This document shows positions 54,106 through 60,358 of a stretch of DNA of 60,358 nucleotides, one piece after another. The translations under genes and the position numbers were made by a program. This DNA is from an uncultured Blastocatellia bacterium. Its GTDB lineage: Bacteria; Acidobacteriota; Blastocatellia; HR10. Position 1 is the first letter of the stretch. The number at the start of each line of letters is the position of its first letter. The notes beneath the pieces are model-generated. The model was not told the origin of the DNA, did not search any database, and saw only the letters and a program-made list of their open reading frames with translations. The DNA is taken from contig CALHAI010000016.1 of NCBI GenBank assembly GCA_937934295.1, positions 1 through 60,358 of the forward strand. Reading direction: 5' to 3'.

Positions 54106-55929
54106 TCACGGGCTTATCGGGCTCCTGCTGCGGAAGACGCCGCCGCCTTCGGTCCCGGCATAGAGCACTTGGCGCGGGTCGAGAGCGAGCGCGAGGATCG
54201 TCGTGTTGGTCAAGCCGGTGTTGAGTGGCGTCCAGCTCTCACCGTGATCGCGAGAGCGGAAGACGCCCTGAGCCGTTCCGGCAAAGAGATGGTCGTTTGC
54301 GGTGATGATGAGCGCGCGCACATCGAGATTGGGCAATCCGGTGACGACGCGTTGCCATCGGGGCTTATCCTGTATGGGTGTGCGGAAGACTCCGCTCTCG
54401 GTGGCGGCGAAGAGCATCCCGGTAGAGGTCGCCACAAGCGCGCGAATCTCCTGTCCGCCGATTCCGGCGATGCCCGAGAGTCCGTACCCACTCCACTTTT
54501 GGCCGTTATCCGTCGAGCGGAAGACCCCGTTGCCCGTTCCGGCGAAAAGTTGTCCATCTGGGCTTGCAGCCAGAGCGAGGATGCGGCGTCCCAGGAGTCC
54601 CGAACGCCTCCATGTCCCTCCGACATCGCTTGATCGAAAGAGGCCGATGGGGGTTCCGGCAAAAATGTCGCCGCTTGGCGCGACAAGGAGGGAGTTGACG
54701 GCCAGATTCGCCAATCCGACGAGCGTCCATGTCTCCCCATCTCGCGAGAGGAAGAGGCCCGCAGACGTGCCGGCCAGGAACGTTCCCCCACGCAGCACCG
54801 CGAGCGCCAATCCTTCAACGCGTGGAAGCGTGCGCCGGTAACTCTGGCCCTGATCGCGGGAGAGAAAGAGCCCGTTCGCGCTCACTCCGACAACGAGCGC
54901 CCCATCAGCTCGAGCGATGAGCGCGCGGGCGACCGAAGCGCTCACGCCGTGATTCCTCGCGCTCCAGCTTATCCCTCCGTCCGTCGAGCGAAAGATGCCG
55001 GCGCCCCATGTTCCGGCGAAGAGTTCCCCCTCGCCGGTGGGCAGGATCTTGAAGACCCGCAGGCTCTCCAATCCCGTACTCACGCCCTGCCACGTTGCGC
55101 CGCCGTCGGTGGAGCGAAAGATGCCGTTGTTGGCCGTTCCGGCAAAGAGCGTCCCATCGGGGGCGCGCGCCAGAGCGAGGATATTTCTATCTCCGAGGCC
55201 CTCGTTGACGCCCCGAAAATGCTGGGCCTCGTCCTCCGAGAGGAAAACGCCGCCGCCGAGCGTGCCCACGTAGATGGCATCTTCCGGCGTGATGATGAGG
55301 GTCGCGATGTTGTTATTGAGGAGGCCGAGGTGATAGGTATAATGCCAGTTCTGTCCCTGATTTCTCGAGCGATAGAGCTCTCCATTGGTCCCGGCGTAGA
55401 TCCGGCCTTGCGAATCACGGGCGAAAGCGCGCACATCGAGGGCGGCGACGCCGAAGTTCGCCTCCCTCCAGCTCTCGCCGCCGTCGGTGGAGCGAAAGAT
55501 GCCGCCGCCGAAGGTGCCCGCCAGGAGATATGCTTCGGTGGCGAAGAGCGCCTGCACGATGCGATTCGTGAGTCCCGTGTTCACGGCCGTCCACGTGGCG
55601 CCGCCATCGCGCGAACGGTAGATGCCCTGGCCGGCTGTCCCCGCCAAGATGTCGCCGGCGGGGGTGACGGCGAGGCTCAGCACATGGGCGCCAAACGTGG
55701 CCACCGCTGTCCAGGTCTCGCCGCGATCATCGGAGCGAAAGAGGCTCCCGCCGAAGGCGCCGGCGAAGATCGCGCCCGTTGGCGTGATGGTCAGGGCGAG
55801 GATCGTCCCGCCCAGAGGTCCGTTCGTCTGCTCCCAGAACTCCGATTGTGCGAGAGCCGATCTCTCCCCGAAGGGAGCGGTGAGTAGGCTGGCGATCACG
55901 AGAAACGCGCCGAATCCCCTGTGCCTCAT
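54106..55929 (-). CDS. Exported BNR/YCF48-like beta-propeller protein
   Basis: 607 residues. A signal peptide (about 1-28, ending ERSALAQ) is followed by some 13 repeats of about 42 residues. Each has a G-x-x-F-R-S-x-D-x-G-x-x-W core (GIFRSTDGGATW, GVFRSTDNGQKW, LFRSDDRGETW) and an LFAGT strand. This is the BNR/sialidase-type or YCF48-type propeller. No catalytic residues are recognisable. GGAGGAGGAAGC precedes the ATG. Confidence 0.85.
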   Translation of the reverse strand: MRHRGFGAFLVIASLLTAPFGERSALAQSEFWEQTNGPLGGTILALTITPTGAIFAGAFGGSLFRSDDRGETWTAVATFGAHVLSLAVTPAGDILAGTAGQGIYRSRDGGATWTAVNTGLTNRIVQALFATEAYLLAGTFGGGIFRSTDGGESWREANFGVAALDVRAFARDSQGRIYAGTNGELYRSRNQGQNWHYTYHLGLLNNNIATLIITPEDAIYVGTLGGGVFLSEDEAQHFRGVNEGLGDRNILALARAPDGTLFAGTANNGIFRSTDGGATWQGVSTGLESLRVFKILPTGEGELFAGTWGAGIFRSTDGGISWSARNHGVSASVARALIARADGALVVGVSANGLFLSRDQGQSYRRTLPRVEGLALAVLRGGTFLAGTSAGLFLSRDGETWTLVGLANLAVNSLLVAPSGDIFAGTPIGLFRSSDVGGTWRRSGLLGRRILALAASPDGQLFAGTGNGVFRSTDNGQKWSGYGLSGIAGIGGQEIRALVATSTGMLFAATESGVFRTPIQDKPRWQRVVTGLPNLDVRALIITANDHLFAGTAQGVFRSRDHGESWTPLNTGLTNTTILALALDPRQVLYAGTEGGGVFRSRSPISP

Positions 55930-56046
55930 TGTGCTTCCTCCTCCGCCACTAGGGGATAGAACAACGTGTGTGCTCTGTCAAGTCGAAAAAATTCCGTGCA
56001 ACACTTTGACCGACATTGGGAGTCGAACCCGGTGAAGGAGGAAGCG

Positions 56047-57744
56047 ATGAGGGGAAGACGCCGAGGATGGGACGGCCGCGCCAGGCGCACTTTCTTCCGC
56101 ATGGTGCGCATCCAGAGCGATCGCGTCGGAGCTCTTGAGCCGAGGGGAAGGCGCGCGCTCGTCCTCCTTCTGCTTATGGCGCTTGGGGGCAGCGTTCGCC
56201 CGATCGTGGCCGCAGAAGCCGAACGTTTGGCGCCGCGTGTGGCGATCGCCCCGGACCTTTTTCCGGCCGGGGAGGAAGCGCACGCGCTCGTATGCCTGAG
56301 CAATGCGAATGCGCGCGCGAGGGCACTCCTGCACCGGGGAGACGTCTGGCGCGTCCTGTTTGATCGCGCGCGCTTGCTTCTCGATGGTCAGATCGTTCGT
56401 CTGCATAGCGTCTCGGAGCAACTTCGCGCCGAAGAGTGGCTCGTGCGCGTGGATTTCCTGGGCAATGCGCTTGAATTTCACTATCAGGGCGAGCCCAAGC
56501 CGTTTCGCTCAGAGGACCGCGTGTGCGCGGAGATCGTGGCGCTCGCTTCCGTGGAAGTGGGGCTGGTGCGTGTGGGACTTGTCGTTCCCGATGATCCGGC
56601 GCGCTATGAATCGGCGTCTTCAGAGCCGATCTTCGTGAGCGTCGTGGATTTCCCAACAGGGCCTCCGGGGCCACCTGGGCCAGCGGGGCCGGCTGGGCCG
56701 CCAGGGTCTCCGGGACCGCCTGGGCCGGAACGCGTCATCCTCTCGGCTGAGGGAACCCTTCCTTCTGGAGCGATCATCCTGGGGCGCCCGAACGATCAAA
56801 GGATCATCGCTTCGGGGTTCTCCGAGATCGGGCGTTCGGCCATCGAAGCCTGGTTTCCAATCTCGACGACCAACGCGCCGAGCGGGCGCAGCGGGCATAC
56901 GGCCGTATGGACCGGCACGGAGATGCTCATCTGGGGGGGGAGCACGTTGATCATCGGCGGCTTCACGAACACGGGTGCGCGCTACGATCCGGCGACCGAT
57001 ACATGGCGGCCGATCTCGATGACCAATGCTCCGAGCCCGCGAAGCGGACATACGGCCGTCTGGACCGGAAGCGAGATGATTATCTGGGGAGGAATCGGGC
57101 TTCTCGGGCCGCTCAATACGGGTGCGCGGTATGATCCGGCGACCGACACGTGGCGACCGATCTCGACGACCAGTGCTCCGAGCCCGCGAAGTGGACATAC
57201 GGCCGTCTGGACCGGAAGCGAGATGATTATCTGGGGTGGCGCCGGCAGTGGCGGCATGCGCACGAACACGGGGGGACGGTATGATCCGCGCACCGACAGT
57301 TGGCGTCCCGTCAGCACGAGCGGCGCGCCGAGCGCGCGTAGCCATCACACGGCCATTTGGACGGGATCGGTCATGATCGTCTGGGGGGGGATCAACAACA
57401 TTGACTTCTTCGCTACAGGCGGTCGCTATGATCCGGCGCGCGATAGTTGGGCGGCCATGAGCACGGCGAACGCTCCCGATGGACGGAGTCAACACACGGC
57501 TGTATGGACCGGAAGCGAGATGCTCATCTGGGGCGGGACCAATCTCAATGGGGCGCAAAGCTCCGGAGGCCGATATGATCCGCGCACGAATAGTTGGTCG
57601 AGCTTCACCAGCTCCAGTGCGCCGAGCGGGCGCAGCGGGCACACGGCTGTATGGACCGGAAGCGAGATGCTCATCTGGGGGGGGATCGGTCCCCTCAATA
57701 CCGGCGGACGTTTGGGCTTCCTCTCCTTCTACCGCAAGGACTGA
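56047..57744 (+). CDS. Exported collagen-like and Kelch-repeat protein
   Basis: 565 residues. A long N-terminal leader with an Ala/Leu-rich segment (about 39-58) suggests export. A beta domain (about 60-200) follows, then eight collagen-type triplets (205-228: GPP GPP GPA GPA GPP GSP GPP GPE), and about six Kelch-like repeats of 45-50 residues, each with SGHTAVWTGSEMLIWGG and GRYDP. AAGGAGG precedes ATG 56047. The repeats could form a six-bladed propeller held on a collagen stalk. Confidence 0.82.
   Translation: MRGRRRGWDGRARRTFFRMVRIQSDRVGALEPRGRRALVLLLLMALGGSVRPIVAAEAERLAPRVAIAPDLFPAGEEAHALVCLSNANARARALLHRGDVWRVLFDRARLLLDGQIVRLHSVSEQLRAEEWLVRVDFLGNALEFHYQGEPKPFRSEDRVCAEIVALASVEVGLVRVGLVVPDDPARYESASSEPIFVSVVDFPTGPPGPPGPAGPAGPPGSPGPPGPERVILSAEGTLPSGAIILGRPNDQRIIASGFSEIGRSAIEAWFPISTTNAPSGRSGHTAVWTGTEMLIWGGSTLIIGGFTNTGARYDPATDTWRPISMTNAPSPRSGHTAVWTGSEMIIWGGIGLLGPLNTGARYDPATDTWRPISTTSAPSPRSGHTAVWTGSEMIIWGGAGSGGMRTNTGGRYDPRTDSWRPVSTSGAPSARSHHTAIWTGSVMIVWGGINNIDFFATGGRYDPARDSWAAMSTANAPDGRSQHTAVWTGSEMLIWGGTNLNGAQSSGGRYDPRTNSWSSFTSSSAPSGRSGHTAVWTGSEMLIWGGIGPLNTGGRLGFLSFYRKD
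56986..57239 (+). repeat. Near-identical tandem repeat within the Kelch region
   Basis: The block 56986-57092 recurs at 57133-57239, offset by 147 bases, with only a few differences. This shows recent duplication or gene conversion between two Kelch blades. Confidence 0.75.
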
Positions 57745-57765
57745 GCCCCCACCTCGCCCTCCGCT

Positions 57766-57796
57766 CGGGGATCCCCTTGTGGGGTCCCCGTTCTTT
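57766..57796 (+). terminator. Rho-independent terminator after the Kelch gene
   Basis: CGGGGATCCCC and GGGGTCCCCG form a strong stem with one bulge and a TTGT loop, followed by TTCTTT. Confidence 0.7.
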
Positions 57797-57865
57797 CCTC
57801 GCGCGGCGATCCGGAGCCTTTCCAAGGGCGTTCTCTTCAAGCCCGCAGCGCTTTATGTTACACTC

Positions 57866-59146
57866 ATGCCGATGAAGTGGCGAAGTGGAAAGAAGGGGTG
57901 TCGGGCCATGCCGGGCGTTCTGGTGGGCGTCCTTCTTTTCGGAATGAGCGCGTTCGAGCCCAAGGTGTTCACACAAGCGATGGCCGAGCGGTCGGCCGGT
58001 GAATACGTCGAAGAGGTGCAGCAGCTTTTGCGCGACGCCGGACGCGCGGATTTGGCGGAGAAGGAGGCGGCCGCCATGCGCGAGCGCGCGCGGGCCTTGG
58101 CGCGGCAATATGCGGCGCGCCTCAGGGAGAAGAACCTCGACGGCATGGAGCGGTTTCATCTCGGCTATCTCTACTACCTCGCCGATGACGTCGAGAACAT
58201 GGTGGTCGTCTTTCGCGATCTCATGAACGATCGCGCGGTGAGCGAAGAGGATCGGCAGCGTCTGCGGCTCTATCTCATCGAGAAGTACTGCGAGAACGGG
58301 CGTCTGGCGGAAGCGGAGAGCGAGCGCGCGGCCATCTCCCCGCAAGCGTTCAATGCCAAGGAGGTGATGGCCGCGGCAGCGATGCGCCTGGCGATCGCGT
58401 ACACGCAGGCCGGGCAGTTGGAGCGCGCGCTTCAGGAGCAGGAGAAAGCCTATGACGCCGCGCGCGAGAGCGGACTGATTCCCCTCACCTGGAAGGCGGC
58501 GCGCGCATTGGCCGAGCTGTATACCGCTTTGGGAAAAGGCGAGGAGGGTCGCGCGCTGCTCTTGCGCTTGAGGGAGGAGCTGCAGCGGCAACTCTTGTGG
58601 GCTGAAGGCGAAGCCCTGCAGATGCTCACGCGCACGATCTCGCAGATCGAGAGCACGCTCGCGCAGCTGGCGTTGATCGGCAAGCCGGCACCAGAGATCA
58701 CCGTCGCGAAATGGATCGAGGAATCGCCTGTCCGATTGGCTGATCTGCGCGGGCGCGTCGTCGCGCTGGAATTCTGGGCCGCTTGGTGTCCCGATTGTCG
58801 CGGGCTGATCCCCCATCTGCGCACATGGGCCGCGCGCTATGAGAAGGAGGGCTTGAAGATCCTCGCCGTGACTCGCTACTATGGCTTCAACGGCCGCGAG
58901 GTCGGGCGCGCCTCCAAGGAGGAAGAGGAGCGCTTTCTGGCCGAGTTCAAGCGCCTGCGGGAATTGCCCTATGGGACGGCCATTGATGAGGACCAACGCA
59001 GCTTCGACACGTATCATGTGACGTGGGTTCCGACGATCGCCCTCATTGATCGTGCCGGTCGGATTCGCTACATCTTCACCTGGAATGAGAATCCGAGCCT
59101 GTGCGCGTGGATGATCAACCAGCTCTTGAGCGAATCGCGGAGTTAG
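57866..59146 (+). CDS. Exported TPR-thioredoxin (TlpA-like) protein
   Basis: 426 residues. A basic N-terminus plus hydrophobic segment (KWRSGKKGCR, then VLVGVLLFGM) looks like a signal peptide. A helical TPR-like part (about 50-260) leads to a TlpA/ResA-like thioredoxin domain (about 270-420). Its active site is WCPDC in EFWAAWCPDCRGL, and the cis-Pro lies in TWVPTIALIDR. It would reduce or shuffle disulfides in the envelope. I use ATG 57866, since the ATG at 57908 would lose the basic n-region; neither has a clear ribosome site. Confidence 0.82.
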   Translation: MPMKWRSGKKGCRAMPGVLVGVLLFGMSAFEPKVFTQAMAERSAGEYVEEVQQLLRDAGRADLAEKEAAAMRERARALARQYAARLREKNLDGMERFHLGYLYYLADDVENMVVVFRDLMNDRAVSEEDRQRLRLYLIEKYCENGRLAEAESERAAISPQAFNAKEVMAAAAMRLAIAYTQAGQLERALQEQEKAYDAARESGLIPLTWKAARALAELYTALGKGEEGRALLLRLREELQRQLLWAEGEALQMLTRTISQIESTLAQLALIGKPAPEITVAKWIEESPVRLADLRGRVVALEFWAAWCPDCRGLIPHLRTWAARYEKEGLKILAVTRYYGFNGREVGRASKEEEERFLAEFKRLRELPYGTAIDEDQRSFDTYHVTWVPTIALIDRAGRIRYIFTWNENPSLCAWMINQLLSESRS

Positions 59147-59155
59147 GGGTCGCCG

Positions 59156-59359
59156 ATGCGCGTCATCCTGAACGGGGAGGAGCGGGAGATTCCGGAAGGC
59201 CTCACCCTCGCCGGCCTGATCGAGCATCTGGGATTGTCTCCGGAGCGGGTGGCCATCGAGCGGAATCGCGAGGTCGTCCCTCGGGCGGAGTGGGCGGCCG
59301 TCGAGATCCGAGAGGGGGATCGGTTGGAGGTCGTGCACTTCGTCGGCGGAGGGGCATGA
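59156..59359 (+). CDS. thiS: Sulfur carrier protein ThiS
   Basis: 67 residues with the ubiquitin-like ThiS/MoaD fold: [20 protein letters not shown] and the tail [11 protein letters not shown]. The family needs a C-terminal Gly-Gly to form the thiocarboxylate; here one Ala follows GGG, so a processing step or tolerance is implied. It follows the TlpA gene by nine bases. Confidence 0.85.
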   Translation: MRVILNGEEREIPEGLTLAGLIEHLGLSPERVAIERNREVVPRAEWAAVEIREGDRLEVVHFVGGGA

Positions 59360-59365
59360 GGCGCG

Positions 59366-59821
59366 CTAGGCGCGCTCCTTCTTCTGACACTCCCGACAGA
59401 GGCCGAGCACCTGCACCGTGTATGTGAGGATGCGCCACGATCCGGTGGCCCCTTGGGGCAGCGGCAGATGCTCAAGCGCTTCGGCGGAGAAATCCTCGAT
59501 GGCCTGACACCGGATGCAGATGAGGTGATGGTGACGCGCACGATTGGCGTCGTAGCGCGCCGTCACATGTAGCGGGGTCACTTTCGAGATGAACCCCTCT
59601 TGTTCGAGCGTCTCCAGGGTCTTGTAGACGGTCGCCAGGGAGATCGTCGGGTGTTGACGCCGGATCCGGCGATAGATATCCTCAGCGCTCGGATGCTGCG
59701 AGGACGTGATGAGCGCGTGGTAGATCGCCAACCGTTGTGGCGTCACGCTCAAGCCGCGCGCGCGGCAGTGCGTGATGAACTGCGCCATCTTCGCCTTGAT
59801 CGTTTCATCCTTCGTCTGCAA
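59366..59821 (-). CDS. Fur/PerR-family metalloregulator
   Basis: 151 residues. The winged helix has VTPQRLAIYHALITSSQHPS and ATVYKTLETLEQEGFIS. The metal segment ARHHHLICIRCQAIEDF and the C-terminal LCRECQ provide the CxxC/CxxC structural zinc site. The start is probably TTG at 59821; an in-frame ATG at 59788 would cut the N-terminal helix. A perfect palindrome lies 16 bases upstream. Fur, PerR or Zur cannot be separated by eye, although the HHH segment is common in PerR and Fur. Confidence 0.88.
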   Translation of the reverse strand: MQTKDETIKAKMAQFITHCRARGLSVTPQRLAIYHALITSSQHPSAEDIYRRIRRQHPTISLATVYKTLETLEQEGFISKVTPLHVTARYDANRARHHHLICIRCQAIEDFSAEALEHLPLPQGATGSWRILTYTVQVLGLCRECQKKERA

Positions 59822-59836
59822 GGTCCTGCTTCTCCT

Positions 59837-59849
59837 AAGAATGATTCTT
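59837..59849. promoter_or_regulatory. Perfect palindrome, probable Fur/PerR-type operator
   Basis: AAGAATGATTCTT is a 6-1-6 perfect inverted repeat, the same 6-1-6 architecture as the half-sites of Fur/PerR boxes. It lies just upstream of the regulator start, so autoregulation is likely. Confidence 0.6.
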
Positions 59850-59864
59850 CAAGGCGAGGGAAGA

Positions 59865-60358
59865 TTAAACCTCAATCCGGCTGGGGTCGTCAAGAGGGGG
59901 GATCAGGGGATCTTGGGACGCTTCCTGCGGCGGGGCCTCTAGGGGCTGCAGGGCGCGTCGGGCGAAGGTGAGGAAGCCCGTGTGCCCGACCATTCGCTCG
60001 AAGGGGCGCGTCTTGCCGGAACGCACGAGCAGATGCCGGAGGAGGACTTCGACGGTTTCGATCATCACGAAGCCCTCGGCTTCGAGGGTGGCGACCATGC
60101 GCTCGACCTGATTGAACGTGGGGGAGATCGAAGCCAGGCGGCCGCCACCGCGAAGGGCGCGTCGAGCGGCGGGAACTCCCTCCCAGGGCGAGGGCAAGTC
60201 CAGCAGCACGACATCCACCGCCTCTTCCTCGAAGCCTTCGGCGACATCCCGCACTTTGAACTCGACCAGGTGCGCGAGTCCCGCGCGCTCGATGTTCTCG
60301 CGCGCGATCTCCAGGAATCGCGTCTCGCGATCGTAGGCGTAGACCTTACCCGTCGGCG
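59865..60358 (-). CDS. trmI: tRNA (adenine-58-N1)-methyltransferase, C-terminal part
   Basis: The window ends inside the gene; about 164 codons remain. The Rossmann end GKVYAYDRETRFLEIARENI, then VDVVLLDLPSPWEGVPAARR (the DxPxPW motif) and HTGFLTFARRAL match the TrmI/Trm61 family. It makes m1A58 in the T loop. The N-terminal half and the S-adenosylmethionine glycine loop are outside the window. Confidence 0.88.
   Translation of the reverse strand, partial: PTGKVYAYDRETRFLEIARENIERAGLAHLVEFKVRDVAEGFEEEAVDVVLLDLPSPWEGVPAARRALRGGGRLASISPTFNQVERMVATLEAEGFVMIETVEVLLRHLLVRSGKTRPFERMVGHTGFLTFARRALQPLEAPPQEASQDPLIPPLDDPSRIEV

Noticed and set aside
53754..54224. 156-residue plus frame after the peptide locus
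   Set aside because: Begins inside the terminator, has no ribosome site, overlaps the BNR gene antisense and has no domain.

Overview
The window is a GC-rich bacterial chromosome segment with no phage, insertion sequence, integrase or CRISPR array that I can see. The start is the end of tuf and the canonical tuf-rpmG-tRNA-Trp-secE-nusG-rplKAJL-rpoBC run. Codon use, an ATP synthase operon with two b-type subunits, a pyrophosphate-type phosphofructokinase, and many secreted repeat proteins (Kelch, BNR, TolB-like, HEAT, TPR-CHAT) together suggest Acidobacteriota or a related phylum, possibly thermophilic. That placement is inference, not proof.

Layout. 1-12334: translation and transcription operon; RpoB carries an insertion with two CxnC pairs of zinc-ribbon type. 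12496-15647: ilvE, a short-chain dehydrogenase and an M20 dipeptidase. 15676-19704 (minus): atpF'-F-H-A-G, without a, c, beta or epsilon genes. 19765-22407: TudS-like protein, tRNA-Thr, a class A beta-lactamase-fold protein lacking the usual omega-loop Glu, and tRNA-Ala. 22682-27275: a small secreted Cys-rich peptide gene facing an ECF sigma / anti-sigma-TPR / exported TPR-CHAT protease operon. 27382-33581 (minus): comEC, a UvrD-type helicase and sucC. 33787-41927: PPi-PFK, SIS protein, thiO, SprT-like protease, aconitase, a zinc-ribbon membrane protein and a THEP1 NTPase. 42508-45958: csp with a long leader, an orphan microcompartment vertex protein, then DUF971, Mrp and ErpA (an Fe-S biogenesis operon) divergent from a SufR-like regulator, with an inverted repeat over the erpA -35 box. 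46028-51109: rlmB, secreted proteins, HEAT protein, TolB-like protein and patatin. 51198-54041: the small-peptide locus. 54106-60358: BNR propeller, collagen-like/Kelch protein, TPR-TlpA protein, thiS, a Fur-family regulator with a perfect operator palindrome, and the end of trmI.

The best candidate for an undescribed system is the locus at 51.2-53.8 kb. It holds five very hydrophobic peptides of 63-80 residues plus a 21-residue one. Each of the five has a two-residue basic start, a signal-like segment and an invariant Pro at residue 24 or 25 directly after a likely signal-peptidase site. All have strong Shine-Dalgarno sequences. Two near-consensus sigma70 promoters (TTGACA-17-TATAGT and TTGACA-17-TAATAT) drive them, and a strong terminator closes the set. 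A 22-nt exact direct repeat flanks the locus. The mature products would be uncharged or nearly so, 40-57-residue membrane-active or self-assembling peptides; no modification enzyme is adjacent.

How genes work together: erpA-mrp-DUF971 form an Fe-S carrier operon probably repressed by the SufR-like protein. The sigma/anti-sigma/CHAT operon looks like an envelope-sensing cassette, and the convergent Cys-rich peptide is a plausible substrate or effector. thiO and thiS both serve thiazole synthesis but are 22 kb apart.
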